From: Bromus sterilis
Lineage: Eukaryota; Streptophyta; Magnoliopsida; Poales; Poaceae
Direction: 5' to 3'
NCBI GenBank assembly: GCA_950022295.1
Contig: OX465597.1
Coordinates: forward strand, 375,007,016-375,071,015
Length of the DNA: 64,000 nt
The stretch's first letter is position 1. Each line of letters opens with the position of its first letter. This document shows, piece by piece, positions 34,440 to 45,032 of the stretch. The notes under the pieces are model-generated. The model had not been told where the DNA came from. It saw only the letters and a list, made by a program, of their open reading frames with translations, and did no database searches. The translations under genes were made by a program, and so were the position numbers.

Positions 34440-34970
34440 ACAAAGCCTTATATTTTATTATGTTCGTGTTTATAAATCGTGTTTGTATTTATACAATTTT
34501 AAAATATTTTTATTTGTACATCGTGTTTATATTTATATAATAATAAAATGTACGTGTTTGTAAATCGTGTTTATATTCATATAATTATAAAATGTTCTTT
34601 TTTATAAATCGTGTTTATTTTATATTTCTATTTATATAATAAGATTAAATTTTATATAAACTTTTTTATATTTCTATTTTTTATTTATATGTTGTACAAA
34701 TTATATAAGTACGCTATAATAATACATTGTTTGTGTTTGTAATAATATTTATATAATAATACGTTGTTATAATAATATTTATATAATTATGAAATGTTTG
34801 TGTTTGTAAATCGTGTTAATATTTATATAATAATAAAATGTACTTGTTTGTAAATCATGTTTATATTTATATAGTTATAAAATGTTCTTTTTATAAATCG
34901 TGTTTATATTTCTATTTCTATTTATGTAATAGGATTCTATTTTATTATTATTTTATATTTATATTTCTAT
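34440..34970 (+). repeat. 44-bp minisatellite in the MULE
   Basis: ATCGTGTTT-type words recur at 34476, 34520, 34564, 34608, 34810, 34854 and 34897, a 44-bp period with some irregular units between. Units are AT-rich, with TATTTATATAATTATAAAATG following each word. Confidence 0.85.
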
Positions 34971-35639
34971 TTAATACAATTTATATATTTAGTCCAGACA
35001 AGGCATGCCTAACCCATTGGCGTTTCTACGTGGAGCAGGCACGCCACGATGACTGGCGTGTATAAAAGGGGTTAGATTGTGCTAAAAATTTGAAACGGGT
35101 CAAATCGTGTGAAAAATTCAAAAAGGGGTCAAAACAGTAAAAAGGTCCCCCACCGTCCCGCGGTCGAGCCATGGCATTCAGCTTCCACCTGAAGCGGCGG
35201 CCGGGGCCCGTCGGCCTGCTTCTTCGAGCTGGGTGACACGCTTTGGTCTGCGACGCGGAACACAAGCTAATCACCGCCAAGAACCGAGCGCTCGACCAAG
35301 GAGGAGTACAAGATAGCGGAGGTCGTTTAGCGGTCAGCGTTCGAGTTCCACATCAACATCAAACCATGATCGGTGTCTCGCTACGGCGAGTTCGGTCTAC
35401 TACCTCCACTAGATTATTTTTTGTGTTTTTTGCTCTTCGGTGAATTATGCAGCGGGAAAGACTAGTTTGTTTAAATTATGAATTTGCCGTATAGGATGAA
35501 AGATATGTTCTTTTCCCTGTCTAACCATATTGGAAAATTTGATTCATTGTGAGCCATATAATATTTTTACGGATTTAAATTATCCAGGATCTGTTAGAGT
35601 TGCTTTAACGAAGCTACTTGATAGTACTGTAGTATTTTT

Positions 35640-35890
35640 TTTGAGACAATCTCGAAGCTTTATTATAACGTCATAATGTTTACAGGAACGAAAGATAGAT
35701 CACCAAGATGACCCAATCAAACATGTCGGCCCATCGCCAATGAGAGACTGTGTTTCGCAAGGTTGTGAGCTTCAGCTTTGGTACCCGACAGTAGTAGAGT
35801 GCAATGCGACGGAAGCCGCGCTATCTCATGGCCTAGGCTAAGTGCAGTAAAATTGCGGCTAGGCCTATTTTCTCAAATATTGCAAATCAT
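35640..35890 (-). mobile_element. LINE 3' tail, minus strand
   Basis: Read on the minus strand, KAEAHNLAKHSLSLAMGRHVW is the end of the RNase H domain of plant LINE ORF2. It is followed by a short untranslated region (ATAATAAAGCTTCGAGATTG) and an A-rich tail (T-run at about 35638-35647 on plus). 5'-truncated, as is usual for LINEs. Confidence 0.72.
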
Positions 35891-35989
35891 TTGGGCTCGC
35901 ATCGGGCGCTCCACTAAACGGGTCGGTCTATACTATAGATTTTGTGTCGGTTTAAATAAATTCTAAAGACCAGTTTGAACTAGTTTTGA

Positions 35990-36650
35990 AATGTTAGGTG
36001 TGATTTTTTCATCTTTTTTCATTTATATATGTTTTATATATCTTTCATTTATTTTTATTTGGTATTATTTCTATTTTTCTTTGGTTTTGTTCTATATATT
36101 TTTCAATACGTTTCTACTTTTTTCAACACAAATTGTACATTTTCCGTGTACATTTGAAACATTTTCTTATACACATTGTATTTTTTTAAATATATGATTG
36201 ATTTCTTTAGATACATGTATGAAATATATTTTCGATAGGTGTTAAACATCTTCAAAATACATGTTGAATTTTTTTGAATTATACAAAGTATTTTTTAAAC
36301 TACACAATAATTTATGTAATTTGTTTGGACATTTTTTGAAATGTCATGAACATATTTTTGAAACATGTGGATATTTTTTAATGTAACATTTTTTCTAAAC
36401 GGTACGAAACATATTTTTGAATGACATAAAGATATTTTTAAATTCACACACATTTTTTTTGTAAATGGGTGAACATCTTTTAATGTCACAAACATTTTTT
36501 TGAATGCTACAAACATCATTTGAACTCTACTAATAAATTTTTACACTGGATTTTATTTTGGAATTAAAAATTAGTACGTAAATTTATGTTTTGAAATAAA
36601 TATATTTAACACATTTCCAAAAAAATAAACATTATAAAAATTAGAATTAA
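35990..36650. repeat. AT-rich degenerate array of ACATTTTTTGAA words
   Basis: Loose repetition of ACATTTTTTGAA and AACATATTTTTGAA words with variable spacing and no clean unit. It codes for nothing credible. Same type as 27940-28175, 51290-51540 and 52295-52480. Confidence 0.6.
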
Positions 36651-36943
36651 AAATAAACTAATATGCAGAAAGCTACTTCGGTGAAACTAATTGTAATGAC
36701 AGGGGAGGGCGTTCTTGAGGCGAGACCTCCTTTGGTCTCGGTATATAGAAATTGGCCTAGGCTTAGTTCAACGTCTTTGGCACAAATCTTTTGTTAGTTG
36801 GTAGTTAAAGACGTGCAAATTTTCAATGCCGAACCATATCCCTGTAAAAAAATGTTTTATCTTTTCTTTTACTAGAATACCTTCCATGTTTTACGGGGAT
36901 AATATTTTCTTTGTAAGGAAAAGCTACACTCATTTAGAAGTTA

Positions 36944-37735
36944 CTAGCAGACATACCCGTGCGTTGCAACGGGAGAAAATAATAATTTTATTATTTTAAA
37001 TCTTAAATTCGTAGTGGTTCGTGATTTAAATCCCAAAGTCAAAACCCTCATCGTTTGTACACTGAACTAATAAATACTGATTTAAATTAAAATGATACAT
37101 GTTTGGCGCACCTAGAAATAGAGGATCCCGTCGCGATAGTTGGGTGGATATTGGAACAGATTGAGCCAGCCCAGTAGCGCAGAAAAATAATATTCGTACT
37201 CAATTTTTTTTAAAATGCTCGCACTTAAAAATACTTGCTCTCCTCGGAAAATTTTCATTTATTTTTTACTCTTCTTCTGCATTAAATTTATAAGATATTT
37301 GCACTCAAAAAGTAATATTTAAAAAAAAGTTCATACATGAAAAAGTGTATAAAAATCCATGAACGCATTTATTAAATATTTCATTTTTAAAAAATTTGTT
37401 AAAATATTGGCACTTCAAATGTGTTTAATTATTTATGCATAAAATTTTTAGTGTGAATTCATACAAAATAATCATTATTTTTAAGTGAAAACAACTTATA
37501 AAATGGTTGAACATTTTTAAAAGTCTCAAACACTTTTAAAATTTATGGGAACGGTTAGAGTACACCGCAGATGGGCTTAGGCCCAGAAAGCCTATATGCG
37601 AGGCAGCACAACGTTTTTTTTTTTATAAATTCCAATAACTATGGACTACGGGTTGATTTACTAAAACGAGAGGGGGTTTTATGCAAAATTCCGTGAAGGA
37701 AGGAGAAACTCACCCCCTTTATTATTAGGGAAAGA
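36944..37735 (-). mobile_element. Helitron, non-autonomous, minus strand
   Basis: On the minus strand it begins TCTTTCCCTAATAATAAAG after an A (37736) and ends CTAG (36947-36944) before a T. An 18-nt hairpin (CCCGT...ACGGG, 36956-36973) lies eight bases before the end. These are the Helitron hallmarks: 5' TC, 3' CTRR with subterminal hairpin, insertion between A and T, no target duplication. 792 bp, no Rep/helicase coding. Confidence 0.83.
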
Positions 37736-37736
37736 T

Positions 37737-38248
37737 TAATTTGCAATGTCAAACATCTAGCAAAGGACAATTGAGGCAGTGCGCCATCGAATAATAGCAT
37801 TACACCTTAATCACGAATAGACAACGAACATGTGATGTCACTGAGTTTTTCTTTAATTAATCACGGAATATTTTTTCTCGAACCATAAATTTCATTCATG
37901 CTCGCTCCGTAGTGTCGCTTTGTCTCGATGAAATCTTTCAAACTACATTTTATGTTGATATATTTGAAAGTCTTTGTCTTACTTCAAAGTTGACACCCAA
38001 AATACTATAAACTTGTCGTCGTATTGATATTAAAGTTACAATGTAGTAAATTTTTATTAGAAGGGTACGGTCGGTAACTTTTTTCACACTTCCGGATGAC
38101 AACTTCGCTCATTCTTTTATGAAAACATTTTTCAAAGGGGAAAGACCGCAGCCACTGCATCATCACGATGCACACATCCATCTTTATTAAAGTAAAACAA
38201 ATAGATCCGGAAAGTACACGACAAAAATAAAAAGGAAACATATCTCAG
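37737..38248. other. Intergenic, no feature seen
   Basis: AT-rich sequence without a credible frame or clear element ends. Confidence 0.4.
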
Positions 38249-39300
38249 TTCAGGGGGACCTTGATTGGTGATAAATGGATGGTATGGCTCCATTTAGTTC
38301 GTAGGTTGATGTTGGTCAACATATCTCATACGCCTGGCATTTTTAGATGGAGACTAATAAATAGCAACGAGGTATTTACTATCAAGTCTATCTATGCAGA
38401 CCTTATCAATATGAGACCCGTGTTCCGTAGAAAACATATTTAGAAAATCAAAGTACCTTTAAAGATAAAGATTTTCTGCGGTTTGTTCAGAGGGAGGTGA
38501 TCTTCACCAAAGATAATTTGGTTAAACGAAACTTCAATTGATGTAATTTTTTTTGTTTATGTGTCCAGGAATTCAACATATTTTCATTTCCTGCTCTTTT
38601 GCGGCTTTGATTTGGCGCATAGTTCATGTTAATATAATCTACCACCCCTATAAGTATTTCAAATTTGTTTGGAAACTGATTGGTTGGTATCTATAGGGGT
38701 TTACATGCAATCTATCTACATCATCAAGTAGGCTTACTGTTTTCCACTAATTTTTCATGCACATGCTTCTATTAAATAAACATGCACATATATAGTTGCT
38801 ATCATTGTTTTAGGTTTAGCAAAGAATGATGTCTCTACTCTCTCCACTCAACATTGTTTCGTTTCATATCGTCTCGCCGGTATATTTTTTAAGGTAATAA
38901 ATTAATGAAACAAAAATCACACACATTTTTAGATTTTTGATCAATGTTTCTTAGATTTTTACTCTAAACAACATTTCTTTAAATAATTAATAATTTAATT
39001 ATGCTAAGTTTCATAATTTTCTCATATTTTAAATCATTAAATTATTTTCTAACAGTTTCCGCAGCAACACGCGAGGTATCATCTAGTTAACAATAAGCTT
39101 ATGGTCATATTCGTGTAGGGGTTTGTGTCTTACTTTGCGCAATTTTGAATTAATGTAATAATTGTGTTTTTAACAGGTATTAAATTTTTGTATGTTATCT
39201 TTAGAGCCACCGCATTGATCCCTATGTGGTCTTTATTTCAGCACCCTTTGGGTATGATTACACAGGCATTATTCAACCGGTTTTAGCATGGTATTAATAG
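38249..39300 (+). mobile_element. LINE fragment (zf-RVT region) interrupted by a Helitron
   Basis: Plus-strand codons give GDKWMVWLHLVRRLMLVNI, FRWRLINSNEVFTIKSIYADL, KIKVPLKIKIF and a degraded cysteine segment, the zf-RVT domain found after reverse transcriptase in plant LINEs. The text continues to WKLIGWY at 38689, skips the Helitron, and resumes at 39087 with NNKLMVIFV and a later FRATALIPMWSLF tail. Several stops and shifts make it dead. The 5' reverse transcriptase part is absent. Confidence 0.75.
38690..39086 (+). mobile_element. Helitron, non-autonomous, inside the LINE
   Basis: 397 bp from TCTATAGGGG (after A 38689) to ATCATCTAG (before T 39087). The subterminal CCGCAGCAACACGCGAGG forms a weakened hairpin. 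LINE codons abut both sides, which fixes the boundaries exactly. It is homologous over most of its length to the Helitron at 44098-44753. Confidence 0.85.
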
Positions 39301-39312
39301 GTTGGATGTGTC

Positions 39313-39467
39313 TAGATCTCAGTCGACTAAGACTTAGCGAAGTCGCAGTCAAGTGGTAGATCTGTAAGAAAAAGAAAAAATAATTTTCTTTACACGAATC
39401 TCCACACATAATTTCACAAATATAGCATTGATTGGGACTTTGTTAAGTCTTAAGCGACTGAGATTTA
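39313..39467. repeat. Foldback (MITE-like), 32-bp arms
   Basis: Arms 39313-39344 and 39436-39467 pair with four mismatches (TAGATCTCAGTCGACTAAG against TAAATCTCAGTCGCTTAAG). The 91-bp spacer is AT-rich. Probably a small Tourist- or Mutator-type MITE; I could not fix a target duplication. Confidence 0.7.
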
Positions 39468-40309
39468 GCAATCCCCTAATAGGTTAGGTGGTTAAATCAT
39501 GTCATTTTCCGATGTCCCCGTGGGTTGTGGTGTTTTCTTTTGATCAAAACATATTAAGGTGTAATCTAGTTTTGAATCGCTCGTTGATACCATGCCCAAC
39601 GGTGAAGACGGATTGGGAACTAGGCAGACGGTTTGAGCTACAAAGTTTTTCTTTAATCTAATGAACACCTCTAAATTAGATGGTGTCATCCTGCAGGTGC
39701 ATTTGCTTGTGTGCACTTAGCAAATCAATTTTTTCCACTCCTAGCAACGCGTTCTTTTGCATGCCATGCATAATTTTATAGTCACATATTTGAATGCAAA
39801 TAGATTTCTTGCACCAAACTGGGTCGGGCTCTAGTGCTAAGATTCCAACGTTGTTTGCCCGTTATAATTTCTGTTTCAACCTTTTTGCCAAAGTTCTGCC
39901 CACAAGGGGAAGGTCGCTAACTGGACTGTGGCCAACCCACCAATGTTCACCTGCCTACACTTAAGTAGTTGGTACACATAAAATCACGGCGAAAACTAAA
40001 AAGACACATATATTTAACGAGGAAATAATCTGGATATATAAAGCACGCACATTACATAGCTAGAGACGCACGTAGCTAGTACGAAGCACACGATATATCG
40101 GTTCACCACTCTGCTCGTGGAACCTACTACCAGCACGCAATGAACTGCGTGCAGTACACAAATCGATCGACCCTAAACCACAAACGACGACTAGCTAGCT
40201 AGAACGACACGGATCTGGCCGCCAAGGCCTAGCTAAAGCTTCAGTACCAGCAGTAATTTATTCTCGTGCACACCACAGGAGGCGTCCGCCGACACGCGCC
40301 CATGGCACT
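39468..40309. other. 3' flank of the lipid transfer protein gene
   Basis: The part nearest 40310 is probably the 3' untranslated region. A small frame at 39492-39716 shows no homology I recognise and is unlikely to be a gene. Confidence 0.45.
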
Positions 40310-40774
40310 TCAGTGGATCCTGCACACAAACGAAGAAGAACGGCTCGTGCATGTCAGAAGCTACAAGATTTACAGTACTTCGATATCTAAGGAGATATAA
40401 CACGTATTTATGGAGACGTACGAGTTGCAGTCGACGCTGGGGCTGATCTTGTAGGGCAGGTTGACGTTGCACTTGGACGGGAGAGCGGCGGCGCGGGTGA
40501 TGTAGGGCCCGCCGGAGGCGCCGTTGGCGACGTTCTTGAGGCAGCCGCAGATGGTGCGGCGGTCGGGGCTGTTGTTGGCCTCCGCCAGCAGGTTCTGGAT
40601 GCCGGTGCAGCAGCCCCGGGCCGGCGACCCGCCCTGCTGCACGTACTGCAGGCACGGCATCAGCGTGTTGTACACTTCGGAGCAGGAGATGGCCGTCACC
40701 GTCACCGGCGGCGCCACCACCATGGCCGCGAGCACCATCGCCAGCACCAAAGCCGCACCCCTCGGAGCCGCCAT
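40310..40774 (-). CDS. Non-specific lipid transfer protein, type 1, one intron
   Basis: Exon 1 is 40774-40422; the intron is 40421-40320 (102 bp, donor GTACGT, acceptor TGTGTGCAG); exon 2 is 40319-40310, giving 120 residues ending DCNSIH. An intron a few codons before the stop is the classic position in this family. A signal peptide (residues 1-28, hydrophobic, ending TVTA) precedes a mature protein of 92 residues. The eight cysteines are C31, C41, C55-C56, C76-x-C78, C102 and C116 with spacings 9-13-0-19-1-23-13, the type 1 pattern, plus the PYKIS pentapeptide at 107-111. Such secreted 9-kDa proteins bind lipids in the apoplast and serve in cuticle formation and defence. Every key residue is intact. 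Without the splice the frame would read through the intron to a wrong C-terminus. Confidence 0.95.
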
Positions 40775-40805
40775 GTCGACTGAACTGGTGATCAGCGTGC
40801 TACCT

Positions 40806-40827
40806 TGAGTGAGTGAGTGAGTGAGTG
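40806..40827. repeat. GAGT microsatellite in the leader of the lipid transfer protein gene
   Basis: About five perfect GAGT units (ACTC on the coding strand) lie between the TATA box and the ATG, so they are probably transcribed in the 5' leader. Confidence 0.8.
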
Positions 40828-40883
40828 TAGCGTGCGTGGTGTTGGCTTGAGTGTGTGTGGAGAGAGTGAGGGCTCTAGCAGGG

Positions 40884-40891
40884 TTTATATA
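40884..40891 (-). promoter_or_regulatory. TATA box of the lipid transfer protein gene
   Basis: Minus-strand TATATAAA lies within GTATATAAACCC, 110 bp upstream of the ATG. This predicts a leader of roughly 80 bases, a normal layout for the family. Confidence 0.75.
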
Positions 40892-41487
40892 CAGGGGGGG
40901 AGCTCTGGTTCTACTTGGGGTGGTTGTAAGTTGAGGGCATTTAGGAGGAAGTAAAGAGCGCAGGCTGGGGTGGGTGGCCGTGTGGTTACCGGTTAGGGTT
41001 TGGACTCAAGGTGTAGAAGGGTTTTCACGATAAGTTTTGCCTTTACTCGTTCTGAACCTGGACTGGTGCTGCTTTTGGTGATTTTCGACTAAGTTTTACA
41101 ACATGTAGTAATATTTTGTGGTAAGGAATAACTTATAAGAATTCCATTGGCTTGCATAACCAGTAAAATGAACAGATCATGTGTATATGGGCATGCACAG
41201 TATATACTAAGGAGTACTGGGTAGCCATGCAGGACTTGTGTTCTGAAGCGATGCTGGATTGGTTAGCCATTTCAGGCCGGTCTGGTTAAGTTAATGGCAA
41301 AGGATCGAGTCCGGCGGAAGGCGGTCCAGCCAGCTGATATGGGTCGCCGCTGTGACGAGGGGGCCAGAGCATGCAGGCCATACGTCTCCCGTAGATATAT
41401 AGGAACAAGATCAACCTGCACGTACGTACGGACGAACGGACATGGCATGAAATAATGTTTTTTGTGTGGGGATGACATAGAATTATT

Positions 41488-41934
41488 GGCCTGTTTGTTT
41501 GAGCTTTGATTGAATTTTTTATTTTTTTTTGGCGGAAAGCTTTGATTGAGTTTGAATCACCTATAGATTTGCTTCGCTGACAAAGCTGATCATACTTCCG
41601 TGTTTGCTTTAATTTTGATTGGGTCTGAATCATTTCTGGATTAACTTCATTGAATTAGCTTTGTCACTGAATTACACTTTGAGGTGCTTCAAACAATTGC
41701 ATTGAAAATGCCTTAAATTCATACTCAGTTTCACTTATAAAGCTATTTTTTTTCTCTCGAAATGGCTCATAAAGCTAACTTGAAATGGGTGTTTTTTAGC
41801 TTTTAAATTCAGCTTCACTAGCAAAGCTGAATATGGTCCCTAAATCTCAAATAAAATACGATTTGTTTCATATTTCAGATCCAGCTTTCACTCGCAAAGC
41901 TGAATTTGTTCACCAAAGCTCAAACAAACTGGCC
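41488..41934. mobile_element. Foldback MITE with GGCCTGTTTGTTTGAGCTTTG ends
   Basis: The left end GGCCTGTTTGTTTGAGCT and the right end AGCTCAAACAAACTGGCC are inverted repeats with one mismatch. The interior is full of further AAAGCTGAAT/GAGCTTTGATT motifs in both orientations. 447 bp, no coding. The ends resemble hAT-type MITEs, but I did not find a clear 8-bp duplication. Confidence 0.65.
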
Positions 41935-42895
41935 TATGTGTGGTCACACGAGTGCATATTCCGTGCTCTAGTACCGAGAAGCTTGTGCCATTGGATTGTA
42001 GATCCAACGAACATGATGGGAGCCCATGTGAGATTGATTGCTCAATATATAAAATGTTGGGCTACACGTACACGGCGTGCATCTACGATATATTAAATTT
42101 TTATAATCCTACCACACAATCATCTCAAAAGCATGCTTGGGAGATAGATCATGAAGATGTGCATTCCTCCCATCGCAAGAAGTGTCAAAGCAACATGCTA
42201 TATCCACACGCAAACGCAACATGTCATCAGAGTTGCCGAAGCAGCACAAGTGTACTGCCTCTAATGGTATCCACACATATGAGAGCAGCGTTGTGCTGCG
42301 GGCTGCTAGGTTCGACCGTTGAGCCAATGGCAAGTAGAAGTGGCTAGTTGCAATTGAAAGGACAAATATAATCAACTAGAGGGGAGGCTAAATAGGCGGA
42401 AATCTCAAACGGCTCACAGGAGCGTATGCACCCACTAACTAGAAAATTCAAAAAAAATGCAAAGCAATTCAAAAAAATCTGAATTTTTGTGGAATCCAAC
42501 ATGTTCATGCATGTGACATTCGTGCAAAATTTCATGGTATTTCGACATTCGATTTCTAAAAAACCACGACCATCTTGATTCTTGATGAATAGTGCCATTT
42601 TTCAAAAACCCTCATAGTCCCAAAATTTAACATTTTTGCCGAGGATTACTCGAATGTTCAAACTTCACGAATTTTGGCATGGACTTCGCACACATGACCA
42701 TCTTGCATCATACAAAAAATCCGATTTTTTTGGTTTTGTTTACTTTTCGAAATGATGTTCGTATTACTAATAGGAGCAAATGCACCTATGACCCAAAAAA
42801 CCGCGTCCCTAAATAGGTGACTAACAAATTTAAACTTAATTACCAATTTTAAGGTCAAGCCGATAAATAATGTTTTTAGTAGCACAACTAGATGG
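41935..42895. other. Intergenic; part resembles a dispersed grass repeat
   Basis: No gene. The stretch 42410-42790, with GGAGCGTATGCACCC near the start, AATTCAAAAAAATCTGAA words and GGAGCAAATGCACC near the end, has the look of a dispersed repeat whose class I cannot assign. Confidence 0.35.
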
Positions 42896-42899
42896 ACAT

Positions 42900-44000
42900 C
42901 CCTCAGTGGCAAGCAAGCCTAAACTCAAATACTAGGGAACAATTAATATAGTAAGCCAACAACCATATGAAGCTAGTACAAGTAAAAGTGCGGGAAAGAG
43001 ACAACCAAAAGTGACAAGGGGAACGCGAAGATTTATTCCAAAGTTCACACTCTTTTGAGGGAGTGCTAATCTCCATTGGAGCGGTGCTCAGGCCAAAGCT
43101 CAAGAGCCTTACCAAGAACCTCACCGTATTCTCTCTTACGAGTCACCCCCAACGGATGAGCCTCGATTCACTCGTGGTTTGTCTTGGAAGTGACCACCAC
43201 ACCTTTACAAACTTCTAGAACACACTACACAAACGAAAGATTCCGGATGGGACACCTAGCCGCCTAGGAGCCAAAGGTCCAAGAGTAACTATTTAATGGT
43301 TAAGAAATATTGCGGGAAACACAAATCGGTTTGATAGAAGTGTAGATCGAACCTTGCTCTCTCAATCCCCAAAGTATCAACAAGTTTAGATGGAGGGAGT
43401 GAGAGGAATGAGAAAAATAGAGTTCAAACAATGAAGGATCAAGCAAAGAGGAAGACGGGGTTAGAGTTGGAGGTGGAGGAAGGGCCTTTTGTAGGGGACA
43501 CAACCGGGGAGGATATTTCCAGTCGTTATCCTCGTGTGCACGGGGAGGCGAGGTCATGTGCCCACGGGGGCAAAGACTTTAATTCCCCAAATCCCGTGCG
43601 CACGGGAGTCAGAGACCCCGTGCCCACGGAGGCACAGAGGCATCAGGACGAGATGAACTACAACCCATGCGCACAAGGGTCAGAGACCCTGTGCCACAGG
43701 GGCTTCAGCCCGGGAGCGTGGTGCCCTGTGCGTACGGGGGTCAAAGACCCCGTGCACATGGGGTGTCTAGGACGCAACATTTTGCTCAGGGGAACCCCTT
43801 GATGAACTCTATATCGAACACATTTCGAGAGTGAGTGGGGTGGCTAGTGTATGACTTATATGCATGTTCTCTCTTGATAGTGCAGTTTTCCTATGACTTA
43901 GAGAAAACATAAAATAAACCTTTGAGCCACTGGAGAACCGTACTTTTCACTTTTTTTGTAGCGGAGCCAATCATCCTCCAAGAATAAATAACCCTCCAAG
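42900..44000 (-). repeat. LTR-like fragment, possibly SIRE-related
   Basis: The motif CTCTTGATAGTGCAGTTTTC at 43871-43890, followed by CTATGACTT and an A-rich run, parallels the SIRE LTR segment near 23590 (CTCTTGATAGTACGGTTTTT). It suggests a diverged LTR of the same lineage, minus orientation. The part 43530-43765 contains repeated palindromic GTGCGCACGGG words. The ends are not resolved. The frame 43431-43802 reads through this GC-rich repeat and is not a gene. Confidence 0.45.
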
Positions 44001-44097
44001 AGAGCAATGTGTCGAGATACAATCTTTTAAGAACCGCCATTAGTCCCACTAACCACATCTATAATACCTAAATAGTTCATCCCCACTAACCTAATTA

Positions 44098-44753
44098 TCT
44101 TGACATGCAAGCTATCCACATCATCAAGTAGGCCCACATTTTTCCACTAACTCTTCATGCACATCCTTCATTAAATCTACATGCACATGCAACCTATGTA
44201 AATAATTATTAACTTATCTATGCACTAAGCCTTACTATTTAGAAGCAACTTATTTTTATAGAAAATCAAATTATGAGTTAGCCCACTAACTCTTCATGCA
44301 CATCCTTCATTAAATCTACATGCACATGCAACCTATGTAAATAATTATTAACTTATCTATGCACTAAGCCTCACTATTTAGAAGCAATTTATTTTTATAG
44401 AAAATCAAATTATGAGTTAGCTCACATTTTATTTTTCTATGCGACAATTTTTCTATGAAAGCACATACGTGGTATCATTGTTTTAGGTTTAGCTAAGGGT
44501 GATGTCTCCACTCAGCGCTGTTTTCGTCTCATATCATTCCACCGTCATATTCTAAAGGTAATAAATCAATAAAACAAAAATCACACCCATTTTTAGTTTC
44601 TAATCAAAATTTCTTAAATTTTTACACTAAACAATATTTCTTTCAAAAAATATTAATTAATTAAATTATACTAAGTTTTATAAAATTTCTCGTATTTTAA
44701 AACATCAAGTATTTGTTAAAATTTCCCGCAGCAACGCGCGGGGTATCATCTAG
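44098..44753 (+). mobile_element. Helitron, non-autonomous, with internal duplication
   Basis: Ends TCTTGACATGC (after A) and TATCATCTAG (before T), with the hairpin CCCGC...GCGGG at 44725-44742. The body matches the Helitron at 38690-39086, but the copy is longer because it contains a 139-bp tandem duplication. No coding. Confidence 0.8.
44144..44421 (+). repeat. 139-bp tandem duplication inside the Helitron
   Basis: Units 44144-44282 and 44283-44421 begin CCACTAACTCTTCATGC and differ at very few positions, so the duplication is recent compared with the Helitron family. The corresponding stretch of the first Helitron has less than one copy. Confidence 0.9.
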
Positions 44754-44755
44754 TT

Positions 44756-45032
44756 ATCATAATACCAATACACCATTTAGTGACAATACATGGGCCTCGT
44801 ATGAATCATAATACCAATACACCATTTAGGGACAATACATGCGCTTAAGGGAAGGAACATACGAGGCTGGATCCGACTTCACCACTAGTCACCCATCGTG
44901 GGCTCAATACATGGGCCTCGTATGAATCCTATATCCATATATCTTTTTGGCTTATATGCAAGTTTAGTCCGGATTAACACTCAACCGGTGAAGTCGGATC
45001 CAGCCTCGCATGTTCCTTCCCTTAAGCGCATG
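44756..45032. repeat. Direct repeats and a 46-bp inverted repeat
   Basis: A block of about 52 bp starting ATCATAATACCAATACACC occurs at 44756 and 44808. Part of it (CAATACATGGGCCTCGTATG) recurs at 44907. Arms 44838-44883 and 44987-45032 form an inverted repeat with one mismatch in 46 bp around a 103-bp spacer. No target duplication was identified. Confidence 0.85.

Larger units (their letters stand above)
33478..35148. mobile_element. Mutator-like element, non-autonomous, TSD CCCACCGTC
   Basis: Perfect 9-bp duplications CCCACCGTC at 33469-33477 and 35149-35157 flank terminal inverted repeats of about 108 bp (33478-33585 and 35042-35148) beginning GGACCTTTTTACTGTT, with roughly a dozen differences between arms. 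Long arms and a 9-bp duplication are diagnostic for MULEs. The interior is very AT-rich and consists mainly of two tandem arrays. There is no transposase. It is nested in the TAA-flanked element. Confidence 0.93.
33332..35605. mobile_element. TAA-flanked element with GAGCAACTCTAACAGAT ends
   Basis: The left end GAGCAACTCTAACAGATG and the right end ATCTGTTAGAGTTGCTT are inverted repeats flanked by TAA (33329-33331 and 35606-35608), as in Harbinger-type elements. Without the Mutator-like insertion and its duplicated 9 bp it would be about 0.6 kb. The GC-rich part 35150-35400 may be captured host sequence. No transposase is seen. Confidence 0.65.

Noticed and set aside
33930..34970. Possible CRISPR-like or centromeric satellite array
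   Set aside because: Regular spacing is due to minisatellite units without spacers, confined between the arms of one MULE.
40233..40655. 140-residue frame overlapping the lipid transfer protein gene
   Set aside because: Another frame of the same strand; Arg/Gln-rich shadow without signal peptide or cysteine pattern.
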